This document shows, one piece after another, positions 1-8,206 of a DNA stretch of 40,121 bases. A program made the translations under genes and the position numbers. Position 1 is the stretch's first letter. Every line of letters starts with the position of its first letter. The DNA comes from Sneathiellales bacterium (GTDB lineage: Bacteria > Pseudomonadota > Alphaproteobacteria > Minwuiales > Minwuiaceae). The stretch is taken from positions 1 to 40,121 of the forward strand of contig JALXAG010000229.1 of NCBI GenBank assembly GCA_026992315.1. Reading direction: 5' to 3'. The notes under the pieces were generated by a model. That model ran no database searches and had not been told where the DNA came from. It saw only the letters and a program-made list of their open reading frames with translations.

Positions 1-144
1 GGGGATGGGGGGCCTGTTGTCGCTCGGGATCCTGTCGCATTCCCCATAGGTAGGGGCAATGGGCCGGCATGTAAAGCGGCGGCTGTGTATTTACCGCTGG
101 CAGGGATATCCGGGGTTGCGCGGATTTGCGCCGGACAGTCCGGC

Positions 145-173
145 TTGACGCCTTGTTCGCGCACGCTTACAAG
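145..173 (+). promoter_or_regulatory. Putative sigma70-type promoter of tRNA-Arg(CCT)
   Basis: A -35 like TTGACG (145-150), a 17-nt spacer and a -10 like TACAAG (168-173) lie just upstream of the tRNA, placing the transcription start around 180, a few bases before the mature 5' end. A 7-bp inverted repeat (GCCGGAC-A-GTCCGGC, 130-144) abuts the -35. The rest of 1-182 shows no coding region. The assignment rests on consensus matching only. Confidence 0.5.
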
Positions 174-182
174 ATGGGGCAC

Positions 183-259
183 GCGCCCGTAGCTCAGTCG
201 GATAGAGCATCGGATTCCTAATCCGGGGGTCGGGGGTTCGAATCCCTCCGGGCGCGCCA
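183..259 (+). tRNA. tRNA-Arg (anticodon CCT)
   Basis: A 77-nt cloverleaf. The acceptor stem GCGCCCG pairs with CGGGCGC. The D-arm GCTC...GAGC, the anticodon loop TTCCTAA with anticodon CCT, and the T-loop GTTCGAATC are all present, and the CCA end (257-259) is encoded. The stop codon of the converging regulator gene lies only 1 bp downstream (261-263). This tRNA reads the AGG codon. Confidence 0.95.
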
Positions 260-260
260 G

Positions 261-1016
261 CTATCTCATTGAAATATTTAGATTATCTTCCCCCATCTCG
301 GTCTGATCGACATCGCCGCCATTATCCGTGTGGGAATTTTGTGTTGCCGGGCGGCCTTCCAGCCCCTCGCCCTCGGCCGAGAGCGGTGCGGTCGGGGATG
401 GTGCAGGGTAGAGCCCGGCGCGGACGGCGGCGAGGACGGCCTGGGTGCGGCTGTGTACGTTCAGGCTTTTGAGGATGCTCTGCACGTGATTGCGCACGGT
501 CGAAGGGCCGATATGCAGTTCCCGTGCGATGGCCGCATTCGACAGGCCCGCCACCATCAGCGACAGCACCTGGCGCTGCCGGCGGGTAAGGGCGGAAAGG
601 GGGCTGTGCCGTTCCTGCCCGTTCAGATCGCCGTTCTGGCTGCGCATGACCCAGGAGGGTACGAAAACCTCGCCGCTGGCGATCAGGGCCGTGACGCTTT
701 TCAGGGCCGGAACCGAACCGTTCTTGTCCACGAAGCCGCTGGCGCCGGAGGTGATGGCCCGACGCACATCCTCCAGCCGGATCCGTTCCACCAGCAGGCC
801 GATGGGCAGGGCAGGGAAGCGCTGATGCAGCAAGGCGATTTCCGGCAGCCAGATTTCCATCTGACCGGGACAATCCATCAGGGCGACATCCCAATGCCCG
901 CCTTCCTCCACCTGATGGACATGAGCCGCCCGGGTGAAGCGAAACGCCGGATCGTCGAGCAGACGAACCAGCCCTTCCCGTGTCAGTGAATATTGCGCAA
1001 TGATAAGAATGTTCAT
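261..1016 (-). CDS. LuxR/NarL-type response regulator with degenerate receiver domain
   Basis: A 251-residue transcription regulator. Residues 1-125 have the receiver fold, with D48 in LMDCPG at the phosphoacceptor position and K98 in VDKNGS. However, the N-terminal acidic pair that binds Mg2+ is missing: residues 7-8 are A-Q where NarL proteins have D-D. Residues about 140-202 form a LuxR helix-turn-helix (LTRRQRQVL, then [16 protein letters not shown]). A polar tail of about 48 residues follows, longer than usual for this family. A good GGGAGGG ribosome site precedes the ATG. The gene is transcribed divergently from the porin at 1352 and converges on tRNA-Arg. No partner kinase is adjacent. 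Phosphorylation-independent action is inferred from the missing acidic residues, and the targets are unknown. The 3' end of the gene shares a 76-bp segment with a site beside tRNA-Thr. Confidence 0.85.
   Translation of the reverse strand: MNILIIAQYSLTREGLVRLLDDPAFRFTRAAHVHQVEEGGHWDVALMDCPGQMEIWLPEIALLHQRFPALPIGLLVERIRLEDVRRAITSGASGFVDKNGSVPALKSVTALIASGEVFVPSWVMRSQNGDLNGQERHSPLSALTRRQRQVLSLMVAGLSNAAIARELHIGPSTVRNHVQSILKSLNVHSRTQAVLAAVRAGLYPAPSPTAPLSAEGEGLEGRPATQNSHTDNGGDVDQTEMGEDNLNISMR
269..344. repeat. 76-bp tRNA-adjacent repeat, copy A
   Basis: An ungapped match to 13074-13149, 54 of 76 bases identical by hand count. This copy encodes the C-terminal tail of the LuxR regulator on the minus strand and begins 10 bp from the CCA end of tRNA-Arg. 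The other copy begins 10 bp from the CCA end of tRNA-Thr. Similarity stops sharply at both ends. Confidence 0.6.
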
Positions 1017-1090
1017 GGGCCCTCCCGCAATCTGCGAGCGGTGGTGTTCAATAAATCCGGCGATTCCTTCACCCGTTGCCCACCACTCTA

Positions 1091-1111
1091 ATTATACGGA
1101 ACACATGTTCC
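1091..1111 (-). promoter_or_regulatory. Putative -10 box and overlapping inverted repeat upstream of the LuxR-type gene
   Basis: On the minus strand a perfect TATAAT occupies 1096-1091. Immediately upstream is a 6-bp inverted repeat with a 2-bp spacer, GGAACA/TGTTCC (1098-1111), in the -35 to -10 spacer region. No good -35 lies 17 bp upstream; a TTGACA on the minus strand (1129-1124) is 27 bp away. The arrangement suggests control by a dimeric regulator bound at the repeat. This is inference from sequence only. Confidence 0.4.
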
Positions 1112-1162
1112 AGTATTTTCCATTGTCAAGCCGGAGGGAACAGAGCGGGAAAGCGCCTCTGC

Positions 1163-1174
1163 GCACAATTGTGC
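1163..1174. promoter_or_regulatory. 12-bp perfect palindrome GCACAATTGTGC
   Basis: A perfect palindrome midway between the regulator and porin genes. It could be an operator for either gene, for instance for the LuxR-type protein itself, but no family consensus can be assigned. Confidence 0.3.
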
Positions 1175-1351
1175 ACGAAGTCGTGAGCCCCGGTCGTTCA
1201 ATAATATTATAAACAGATTAAATTTAATTACTTTATGTGTATTTGCGTTTATGAGTGAAAACATAGTGTTCAGGACATATCTGTAGATAAGAAAAGCAAT
1301 AAAAGCCAATATGTTCGCGGGAAATATCAATATTTTAATGGAGACAAGGAA

Positions 1352-2668
1352 ATGGCATCCATATTTCCAAACCCGCGCAAGCCTGTGCGTCCGGGTAGAA
1401 AAGCAGGTGGCCTTGCCTTGATCCTGATCGGGGGGGTAGCAGTTTCGGCCATGATGGCCTCCACTGCTTCCGCGCAATCCCTGCAGGATCTGAAGGCGCA
1501 GATCGATGCGCTGCAACGCAAGGTTGCCGATCTGGAACAGCAACAGAAGAAAAACACGAAAAAAGTGGCCAAGGCCGTGACCGGCGGCGATGCCAAGGGC
1601 AGCTTCATGCTGCCGGGCACCAGCACTTCGGTGAGGATCGGCGGCTATGTCAAGGGCGACGCCATTTATACCGACGGCAACGGCCAGGCGATCGGCGACA
1701 GTTTCTTCGCCGGGGCGATCCCCGTCGATGGCGAGGCGGCGAAGAACCGTTCGGGCCATACCCGTCTGCATGCCCGTCAGAGCCGCCTTTATGTCAAGAC
1801 CTGGACACCGACGCCCTTCGGAACGCTGAAGACCCATATCGAAGGCGATTTCTTCGGCACCGGCGGCAATGAGAATGTGTCCAACTCCACCAGCCTGCGC
1901 CTGCGCCATGCTTATGGCAAGCTCGGCAACTTCCTCGCCGGTCAGACCTGGTCCACCTTTATGGATCTGGCCTCCCTGCCGCCGACGGTCGATTTCGAAG
2001 GGCCTGCCGGTCAAATTTTCGTGCGTCAGGCACAGCTTCGTTACACCATGCCGTTCGAGGGCGGCTCCTTCGCCGTGGCGATCGAGAATCCCGAAGGCGA
2101 TATCTCCGGCGATGGCGGCAACAATATCGACCGTCTGCCCGATTTCATCGCCCGGGCCCGCATCAGCCGCTCCTGGGGCGGGGTGCATCTGGCCGGGTTG
2201 GTCCGCCAGCTGCGTTTCGACGACGGCACCAATGAGGACAGCGAAACCGGCTGGGGCGTGAATCTGGCGGCCAATGTGAAAACCGTCGGCAAGGACAAGG
2301 CCTTCGGTCAGATCACCTATGGCGACGGTATCGGCCGCTATATCGAAGGCGGCAGCGGCCTTGGCGGCGTGCTGGTCAGCAACAACATCGATGCGATCAG
2401 GATTGTCGGCGGTTTTGCCGGCTATACCCATTACTGGGCGGACAATCTGCAATCGAGCCTGGTGTACGGCCGCACCCAGTTCGACAATCCCTCGAGCCTC
2501 GGCACCGGGGCGACCGAATATATCCAGACCGTTCATGTCAATCTGATGTGGCAGCCGGTCAAGGCGGTCAATCTGGGCCTGGAATTCATCTGGGGGCAGC
2601 GCCAGGAGGAAAGCGGTGCCGACGGCGATGCCAAACGCGTTCAGTTCGGGGCCAAATATTCCTTCTGA
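1352..2668 (+). CDS. DcaP-family trimeric outer-membrane porin
   Basis: 438 residues. An N-terminal signal peptide has its hydrophobic core at about 21-36 and cleavage likely after TASA (residue 41). A short coiled coil follows (about 43-75: SLQDLKAQIDALQRKVADLE), then the segment SFMLPGTSTSVRIGGYVKG that is typical of DcaP-like porins, then alternating amphipathic strands. The last residue is Phe (KYSF), the usual outer-membrane barrel signal. DcaP-type channels pass small, often negatively charged solutes; the substrate here is unknown. A GGAG site lies 8 nt before the ATG. The gene is divergent from the LuxR-type regulator and ends at a strong terminator. Regulation by the adjacent LuxR-type protein is possible but is only suggested by position. 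Confidence 0.85.
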   Translation: MASIFPNPRKPVRPGRKAGGLALILIGGVAVSAMMASTASAQSLQDLKAQIDALQRKVADLEQQQKKNTKKVAKAVTGGDAKGSFMLPGTSTSVRIGGYVKGDAIYTDGNGQAIGDSFFAGAIPVDGEAAKNRSGHTRLHARQSRLYVKTWTPTPFGTLKTHIEGDFFGTGGNENVSNSTSLRLRHAYGKLGNFLAGQTWSTFMDLASLPPTVDFEGPAGQIFVRQAQLRYTMPFEGGSFAVAIENPEGDISGDGGNNIDRLPDFIARARISRSWGGVHLAGLVRQLRFDDGTNEDSETGWGVNLAANVKTVGKDKAFGQITYGDGIGRYIEGGSGLGGVLVSNNIDAIRIVGGFAGYTHYWADNLQSSLVYGRTQFDNPSSLGTGATEYIQTVHVNLMWQPVKAVNLGLEFIWGQRQEESGADGDAKRVQFGAKYSF

Positions 2669-2719
2669 TCCTGTCGATCGCGCAAGCGAAACCCCGAAAC
2701 CGGCTGATGCCGGACAGAA

Positions 2720-2754
2720 AACAGGGGAAGCAGCCGCTTCCCCTGTTGTTTTTT
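2720..2754. terminator. Bidirectional rho-independent terminator (porin / acs)
   Basis: An 11-bp perfect stem AACAGGGGAAG/CTTCCCCTGTT (2720-2730 with 2737-2747) with a 6-nt loop is followed by GTTTTTT on the plus strand. On the minus strand the stem is followed by TTTTC, so it can also end acs transcription. It lies between the convergent porin and acs genes. Confidence 0.85.
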
Positions 2755-2795
2755 GCGCTTTCGGCCGATAACCGGCGCGTGCAGCCTTGCCGCGC

Positions 2796-4736
2796 TCAGC
2801 GGTTCATGCGGTTTTCGATCAGATCGTCGACGACGGCGGGTTCTGCCAGGGTCGATGTGTCGCCGAGATTATCGAAATCGTTGGCGGCGATCTTGCGCAG
2901 AATGCGGCGCATGATCTTGCCTGAACGGGTTTTCGGCAGCCCCGGTGCCCACTGGATCAGATCCGGCGCCGCAATCGGGCCGATTTCCTTGCGCACCCAG
3001 GCGACCAGTTCCTTGCGCAGCGCATCGCTGGGCTCCACGCCGACGCGCAGGGTGATATAGGCATAGATGCCCTGGCCCTTGATATCGTGGGGGTAGCCGA
3101 CCACCGCCGCTTCGGCCACGTCCGGATGGGCGACGAGGGCGCTTTCGACTTCGGCGGTGCCCATGCGGTGACCGGAGACATTGATCACGTCATCGACGCG
3201 CCCGGTGATCCAGAAATAGCCGTCCTCGTCCCGCCGCGCGCCGTCGCCGGAGAAATACCGTCCGGGATAGGTGCTGAAATAGGTCTGCACGAAGCGTTCG
3301 TGGTCGCCGTAAATGGTGCGCATCTGCCCCGGCCAGCTGTCGGCGATGCACAGATTGCCTTCGGTGGCGCCGTCGAGTTCGTGTCCCTCGCTGTCGACCA
3401 GGATCGGCTTGACGCCGAAAAACGGTAATGTGGCCGATCCGGGCTTCAGATCCATGGCGCCGGGCAGCGGCGAGATCAGAATGCCGCCCGTCTCCGTCTG
3501 CCACCAGGTATCGACGATCGGGCAGCGCCCTTCGCCGACGACGTTGTAATACCACAGCCAGGCTTCCGGATTGATCGGCTCGCCGACCGAGCCGAGCAGC
3601 TTCAGCGATTTGCGCGAGGTCTTCTTGACCGGCTCATCGCCGGCGCGCATCAGGGCGCGGATGGCGGTGGGTGCGGTGTAGAAAATATTGACATTGTGCT
3701 TGTCGCAGACCTGCCAGAAGCGCGAGATATCCGGATAGGTCGGCACGCCTTCGAACATCAGGGTGGTCGCGCCGTTGGCCAGCGGGCCGTAAACGATATA
3801 GCTGTGCCCGGTCACCCAGCCGACATCGGCGGTGCACCAGTAGATGTCGCCGTCGTGATAATCGAAGACATATTGATGGGTCATCGAGGCATAGACCATA
3901 TAGCCGCCGGTGGTGTGCAGCACCCCCTTGGGCTTGCCGGTGGAGCCGGAGGTGTAGAGGATGAACATCGGATCCTCGGCGTTCATTTCCTCCGGCGGGC
4001 AATCGGCATCGGCATCGGCCATCAGATCGTGATACCAGTGATCGCGCCCGTCCTTCCAGCCGACATCGTTGCCGGTGCGGCGCACGACAATGCATTTCTC
4101 GACCGTCGGGCAGCTTTCCATCGCCTTGTCGGCATTGGCCTTCAGCGGCACGATGCGCCCGCCGCGCACCCCCTCGTCTGCGGTGATGACATATTTGCAG
4201 GAGGCATCGTGAATGCGTCCGGCCAGGGCATCGGGCGAGAAACCGCCGAAAACCACCGAATGAATGGCGCCGATGCGCGCGCAGGCCAGCATGGCGACGG
4301 CGGCTTCGGGGATCATCGGCATGTAGATGGTGACCGGATCGCCCTTGCCGACGCCCAGCCCCTTCAGGGCATTGGCGAATTTGCATACCTCCGCATGCAG
4401 TTCGCGATAGGTGATCTTGCGGTCCTGATCCGGCTCGTCCCCCTCCCAGATGATCGCCACCTGATCGCCCCGGCTTTCCAGATGGCGGTCCAGGCAGTTG
4501 GCGGCGGCATTCAGGGTGCCGTCCTCATACCAGCGGATGTGCAGGTCGTCCTTGTCGTAGCTGACATCCTTGACCCTGGTATAGGGCTTGATCCAGTCGA
4601 TCCGCTTTCCGTGCTCGCCCCAGAAGGCTTCCGGATTCTCGATCGACTGGCGATACATTTCCTGATAGCGGGCCTTGTCGCACCAGGCCTTCCTGGCCCA
4701 TTCCTCCGGGACGGGAAAAACGCGGTTCTCGGACAT
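2796..4736 (-). CDS. acs: Acetyl-coenzyme A synthetase (acetate-CoA ligase)
   Basis: 646 residues, the normal length for Acs. The enzyme activates acetate with ATP to acetyl-AMP and then acetyl-CoA in the cytosol. The AMP-binding P-loop [11 protein letters not shown] is at 261-271, and the C-terminal catalytic lysine region PKTRSGK places the acetylatable lysine at 607. The substrate-pocket region [11 protein letters not shown] is intact. A GGGAGATC ribosome site precedes the ATG. The gene lies 72 bp downstream of a Rieske/EVE/YciI gene run in the same direction, so co-transcription is possible. Identification is secure. Confidence 0.97.
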   Translation of the reverse strand: MSENRVFPVPEEWARKAWCDKARYQEMYRQSIENPEAFWGEHGKRIDWIKPYTRVKDVSYDKDDLHIRWYEDGTLNAAANCLDRHLESRGDQVAIIWEGDEPDQDRKITYRELHAEVCKFANALKGLGVGKGDPVTIYMPMIPEAAVAMLACARIGAIHSVVFGGFSPDALAGRIHDASCKYVITADEGVRGGRIVPLKANADKAMESCPTVEKCIVVRRTGNDVGWKDGRDHWYHDLMADADADCPPEEMNAEDPMFILYTSGSTGKPKGVLHTTGGYMVYASMTHQYVFDYHDGDIYWCTADVGWVTGHSYIVYGPLANGATTLMFEGVPTYPDISRFWQVCDKHNVNIFYTAPTAIRALMRAGDEPVKKTSRKSLKLLGSVGEPINPEAWLWYYNVVGEGRCPIVDTWWQTETGGILISPLPGAMDLKPGSATLPFFGVKPILVDSEGHELDGATEGNLCIADSWPGQMRTIYGDHERFVQTYFSTYPGRYFSGDGARRDEDGYFWITGRVDDVINVSGHRMGTAEVESALVAHPDVAEAAVVGYPHDIKGQGIYAYITLRVGVEPSDALRKELVAWVRKEIGPIAAPDLIQWAPGLPKTRSGKIMRRILRKIAANDFDNLGDTSTLAEPAVVDDLIENRMNR

Positions 4737-4808
4737 GGATCTGATCTCCCATTCACTCTGTCATTCATAAATCCCTGGCTGGCGAACCGCTGTCCGCGGT
4801 TTCTGTTT

Positions 4809-5192
4809 TCATGGTCCAGCCGTTATCTTTATGTCTTCCCCGTGTGTGGCCACGGGCACGGGGGTCAATGCCTGCCCCCGGCACGGGCCGGAAACGCAGA
4901 TCCCGTCTTCGGGGCGGAACAGGGCCCCATGGGTGCTGCATAACAAATAAGCGCCATCCTGGCTGAAAAACGCCCCCGGCCGCCAGTCCAGCGGCGTGCC
5001 CGCATGCGGGCAGGAATTGACGAAGGCGCGCAAGGCGCCATGATAGCGGTATATGAACATTTCAAACAAGGCCGCGCCATTGCGGAAGCTGAAGGCACGG
5101 GCCTGTCCTTCGGTAATGTCGGCGTTGCGGCACAGAACGGTCCCGGGCGGGGGCGCGGCGGTATTGGCGGCGATCCCCTGTCCGGTGCTCAT
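4809..5192 (-). CDS. Rieske [2Fe-2S] domain protein
   Basis: 127 residues that are almost only a Rieske domain. The cluster ligands are visible as C61-P-H63 and C85-S-T-H88, with the second pair followed by GALFRPEDG, as in small soluble Rieske proteins of ferredoxin or dioxygenase-subunit type. There is no signal peptide or membrane segment, so it is likely cytosolic. I chose the ATG at 5192 because it overlaps the TGA of the EVE gene by 4 bp (ATGA), a translational-coupling arrangement; upstream in-frame sequence only mirrors the EVE gene. It is probably an electron carrier. The partner is unknown. Confidence 0.85.
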   Translation of the reverse strand: MSTGQGIAANTAAPPPGTVLCRNADITEGQARAFSFRNGAALFEMFIYRYHGALRAFVNSCPHAGTPLDWRPGAFFSQDGAYLLCSTHGALFRPEDGICVSGPCRGQALTPVPVATHGEDIKITAGP

Positions 5193-5608
5193 GGCTGTAC
5201 GCCGCCCTTTTCGCAAATGATCCGCCAGGCTTCCGGGCTGACCGGCTGCACCGACAGGCGCGATTGTTTCAGCAGCGGCATATCGGCCAGGCGTTCGTCC
5301 TGTTTGATATCGGCCAGGGTAACCGGATTGGGCAGGGTTTCCACGGCGCGGACATCGACCATGCCGAAACGGCCGCTCGGATCCGTATGATCGGGATAGT
5401 ATTCCCTGATGATTTCGACGATGCCGACGATGCGTTTTTCCTTCACCGAGTGGTAGAAGAACGCCTTGTCGCCGATCTTCATCGCCTTCATGTTGTTGGC
5501 GGCCTGATAGTTGCGCACCCCGTCCCAGTGTTCGCCGGCATCGCCGCGGGCGAGCTGATCCTGCCACGACCAGGTGCCGGGTTCGGATTTGATCAGCCAG
5601 TAATTCAC
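5189..5608 (-). CDS. EVE domain-containing protein
   Basis: 139 residues making a single EVE domain. The start MNYWLIKSEPGTWSW and the internal WDGVRNYQAANNM and GDKAFFYHS segments are characteristic. EVE domains share the PUA/YTH fold and bind modified bases in DNA or RNA; the actual ligand here is not known. The gene overlaps the upstream YciI gene by 4 bp and the downstream Rieske gene by 4 bp, so the three are very likely one transcript. This small trio between gpsA and acs has no obvious shared pathway. Confidence 0.9.
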   Translation of the reverse strand: MNYWLIKSEPGTWSWQDQLARGDAGEHWDGVRNYQAANNMKAMKIGDKAFFYHSVKEKRIVGIVEIIREYYPDHTDPSGRFGMVDVRAVETLPNPVTLADIKQDERLADMPLLKQSRLSVQPVSPEAWRIICEKGGVQP

Positions 5609-5895
5609 TTGACGCCGTCTCCCAGAACGTATTTCCAGGGGCGGATATCGACGGATTCGAACAGACCCGCCTGTTTGTAGGGATCCTGTTCCGCCCAGGC
5701 GCGCACGGCGCCGATATCCGCCGCCTCGACGATGAGCAGGCTGCCGGTCATGCCCTCGCCGCTTTCGTCCAGAAACGGTCCGGCCAGGCGGATCGTGTCG
5801 CCGCTTTTCTTCAGAAAGGCGATATGGGCATCGCGATTGGCGGCGCGGATGGCGGCGGCGCCGGGCTTGTCGCGGCAGATGACGGCATACAGCAT
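5605..5895 (-). CDS. YciI-like family protein
   Basis: 96 residues matching the YciI/YCII-related fold: MLYAVICRDKPGA at the N-terminus, RDAHIAFLKKSG with the conserved histidine near residue 24, and a C-terminal region ending DIRPWKYVLGDG. YciI proteins form small ferredoxin-like dimers of uncertain enzymatic role. The gene is first in a tightly overlapping run with the EVE and Rieske genes. The AAAGGGAGAATG context upstream supplies a ribosome site. Between it and gpsA is a 155-bp gap holding the small palindrome CGTAAATTACG (5992-6002), so it may have its own promoter. Confidence 0.88.
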   Translation of the reverse strand: MLYAVICRDKPGAAAIRAANRDAHIAFLKKSGDTIRLAGPFLDESGEGMTGSLLIVEAADIGAVRAWAEQDPYKQAGLFESVDIRPWKYVLGDGVK

Positions 5896-6050
5896 GAAGA
5901 ACGCATTCTCCCTTTATTTGTTTGTTGATAGATACTTACCCTTTTTGATGCTGCGCCGCAATATGCAGGGGGTCGATTTTGCTTCCGATTCCGTAAATTA
6001 CGTTGCCGGGCATGGCGGCGGCGAAGGCGGCAAATGCGCGCTTTGCCCCT

Positions 6051-7049
6051 TCAGCCGGTTTCGGTGCGGAAGGGCCGGCTGAGCAGGGCGTCGATGGTGG
6101 CGGGAATGGCCGCGCCTTCATGCAGCACGGCATTGACGGCCCGGGTGATCGGCATGTCGATGCCGCGTTCCCCGGCCAGGACGGTCAGCGCCGCCGCCGT
6201 CCACACCCCTTCGGAGACCGTTTTCCGCCCCTCCAGAATATCCTGCAGCCTTTCCCCTTGTCCCAGCGCCAGGCCGAGCGAGGTATTGCGCGATGCGGTG
6301 CTGGAACAGGTCAGGACCAGATCGCCCAGCCCGGCCAGCCCCATCATGGTTTCCCGGCGCGCGCCCAGCGCCGTGCCCAGGCGCGTCACTTCCGCCAGAC
6401 CGCGGGCGATCAGGGCGGCACGGGCGTTTTCGCCGAGTTTGCGCCCCATGACGATACCGCAGGCGATGGCGATGACGTTCTTGACGGCGCCGCCGATTTC
6501 GACCCCGGTGACATCGGGCGAATAATAGGGGCGGAAGGTCGGGCGGCCGAGGGCAGCGATCAGCCGCCGGCCCAAGCGCTCTTGCCGCGTGGCCAGGGTG
6601 ACGGCGGCGGGCAGGCCCTTCGCCACCTCATGGGCGAAGGTCGGCCCTGACAGCACGGCGATGGGGTTGGCCGGCAGGATTTCGGCGGCAAGCTGGCTCA
6701 TGAACAGGCCGGTTTCCCTTTCGATACCCTTGCAGCACAGAACCACCGGCGCATCCGCGCGGATATGGGCGCCCAGCCGGGTGAGGGAGGCACGCAGCGC
6801 CTGGGCCGGCGGCACCGCCAGAACGATATCGGCGTCTTCCAGCACCGGGGCGTCGGCGCTGATTTCCAGCGCCTCGGGCAGGGGGATGCCCGGCAGGTAG
6901 TCGGCGTTTTCGCGCATATGCTGCATGCGTTCGGCATGTTCGCCGCGCCGGGCCAGCAGAACGGTACGCGCGCCCGTGCCGGTCATGGCGATGGCCAGGG
7001 CGGTGCCCCAGGCACCGGCGCCGATGATGGCGATGGTATTCTCACTCAT
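6051..7049 (-). CDS. gpsA: Glycerol-3-phosphate dehydrogenase [NAD(P)+]
   Basis: 332 residues, the standard length. The enzyme reduces dihydroxyacetone phosphate to sn-glycerol-3-phosphate for phospholipid synthesis in the cytosol. The Rossmann motif GAGAWG is at 10-15, the SGPTFAHEVAKG signature at 134-145, and the catalytic lysine in GGAVKNVIAI at about 190. The gene starts 36 bp downstream of tsaD in the same direction, an arrangement common in alphaproteobacteria, so the two are probably co-transcribed. Confidence 0.96.
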   Translation of the reverse strand: MSENTIAIIGAGAWGTALAIAMTGTGARTVLLARRGEHAERMQHMRENADYLPGIPLPEALEISADAPVLEDADIVLAVPPAQALRASLTRLGAHIRADAPVVLCCKGIERETGLFMSQLAAEILPANPIAVLSGPTFAHEVAKGLPAAVTLATRQERLGRRLIAALGRPTFRPYYSPDVTGVEIGGAVKNVIAIACGIVMGRKLGENARAALIARGLAEVTRLGTALGARRETMMGLAGLGDLVLTCSSTASRNTSLGLALGQGERLQDILEGRKTVSEGVWTAAALTVLAGERGIDMPITRAVNAVLHEGAAIPATIDALLSRPFRTETG

Positions 7050-7085
7050 GGTTCGGTCTGTCCGTGCGCTTGTCCGTGAACGCTA

Positions 7086-8138
7086 TCATGCCTTGACCCC
7101 CGCCCCGCGGGCCGGTGCGGCATTTCCATCCAGCGGCCAGCGGGCCCGTGCCGGGATGTCGTAATCGTCCGTCAGCCCCAGACGCAGCCGTTCCAGCCCG
7201 GCCCAGGCGATCATCGCCCCGTTATCGGTGCAAAGCGCCGGGGGCGGAACGGTCAGCTGCAATGCCTGATCCCGGGCCAGGTCCTGCAGGCGTTCCTTCA
7301 GCCGGCGGTTGGCGGCGACGCCGCCGGCAACGACCAGCTGCCTTGCGCTTCCCATTTCCGCCGCCATCGTCTCCAGCGCATGGCCGAGGCGGTCGATCAC
7401 GCAATCGATGGCCGCTTCCTGAAAGGCGCTGGCGATGGCGGCTTTTTCGCTCTCGCCGGGGTCGTCCAGCCGTTCCACCGCCTGGCGGACGGCGGTTTTC
7501 AATCCGGAAAAGGAGAAATCGCAGCCGGGCCTTCCCGTCATCGGCCGCGGCAGATCGGGGCCCGGACCCGTCGCCTTGCCGGCCAGCGCTTCGATCGCCG
7601 GGCCGCCGGGATAGCCGATGCCGAGCATTTTTGCCGTTTTGTCGAAGGCCTCGCCGAGCGCATCGTCGATGGTGGTGCCGAGGCGCCGGTAACGGCCGAC
7701 CCCTTCAACCCAGAGAATCTGACAATGCCCGCCGGAGACCAGCAGCAGCAGATAGGGGAACGGCACATCGTCCGTCAGCCGCGCCGTCAGGGCATGGCCT
7801 TCCAGGTGGTTGACGGCAATCAGCGGCTTTCCGGCGGCCAGGGCGATGGCCTTGGCCGTGACCAGGCCGACCAGCACCCCGCCGATCAGCCCGGGCCCGG
7901 CGGTGGCGGCGATGCCGTCGAGCGCGGCGAAGGAGATGCCGGCTTCCTCCATCGCCTCCCCGATCAGGCGGTCGAGATGATCGATATGGGTGCGGGCGGC
8001 GATTTCCGGCACCACGCCGCCGTAAGGGGCGTGCTGGTCGAGCTGCGAAAGAATCCGCTGGCCGAGAATGCGCCGCCCGTCATCGACAATGGCGGCGGCG
8101 GTTTCATCGCAGCTTGTTTCTATGCCAAGGACAATCAT
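7086..8138 (-). CDS. tsaD: tRNA N6-adenosine threonylcarbamoyltransferase
   Basis: 350 residues of the Kae1/TsaD/YgjD family. It transfers the threonylcarbamoyl group to A37 of ANN-reading tRNAs, working with TsaB and TsaE. The N-terminal [13 protein letters not shown] and the metal-binding H111-L-E-G-H115 are present, as are the ASKHA-fold segments [10 protein letters not shown] and [12 protein letters not shown]. The gene is divergent from hemC with a 68-bp gap and precedes gpsA. Confidence 0.97.
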   Translation of the reverse strand: MIVLGIETSCDETAAAIVDDGRRILGQRILSQLDQHAPYGGVVPEIAARTHIDHLDRLIGEAMEEAGISFAALDGIAATAGPGLIGGVLVGLVTAKAIALAAGKPLIAVNHLEGHALTARLTDDVPFPYLLLLVSGGHCQILWVEGVGRYRRLGTTIDDALGEAFDKTAKMLGIGYPGGPAIEALAGKATGPGPDLPRPMTGRPGCDFSFSGLKTAVRQAVERLDDPGESEKAAIASAFQEAAIDCVIDRLGHALETMAAEMGSARQLVVAGGVAANRRLKERLQDLARDQALQLTVPPPALCTDNGAMIAWAGLERLRLGLTDDYDIPARARWPLDGNAAPARGAGVKA

Positions 8139-8206
8139 CTCTTTACCAATGCGGGTGCGGATATGCTAAAGAAGCCGGAACCGAAACAGGCTGTAGCACT
8201 GGAACC

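Larger units (their letters stand above)
1017..1351. other. Divergent intergenic region, regulator/porin
   Basis: No gene is seen. The region holds a TATAAT-type -10 for the regulator (minus strand, 1091-1096), the inverted repeat GGAACA-CA-TGTTCC (1098-1111), the palindrome GCACAATTGTGC (1163-1174) and a strongly AT-rich stretch (about 1200-1350) running up to the porin start. The AT richness contrasts with the GC-rich surroundings and fits a regulated promoter. Confidence 0.6.

Noticed and set aside
1088-2536. Open frame antisense to the porin
   Set aside because: Opposite a complete porin with signal peptide and terminal Phe; includes AT-rich promoter DNA at its end.
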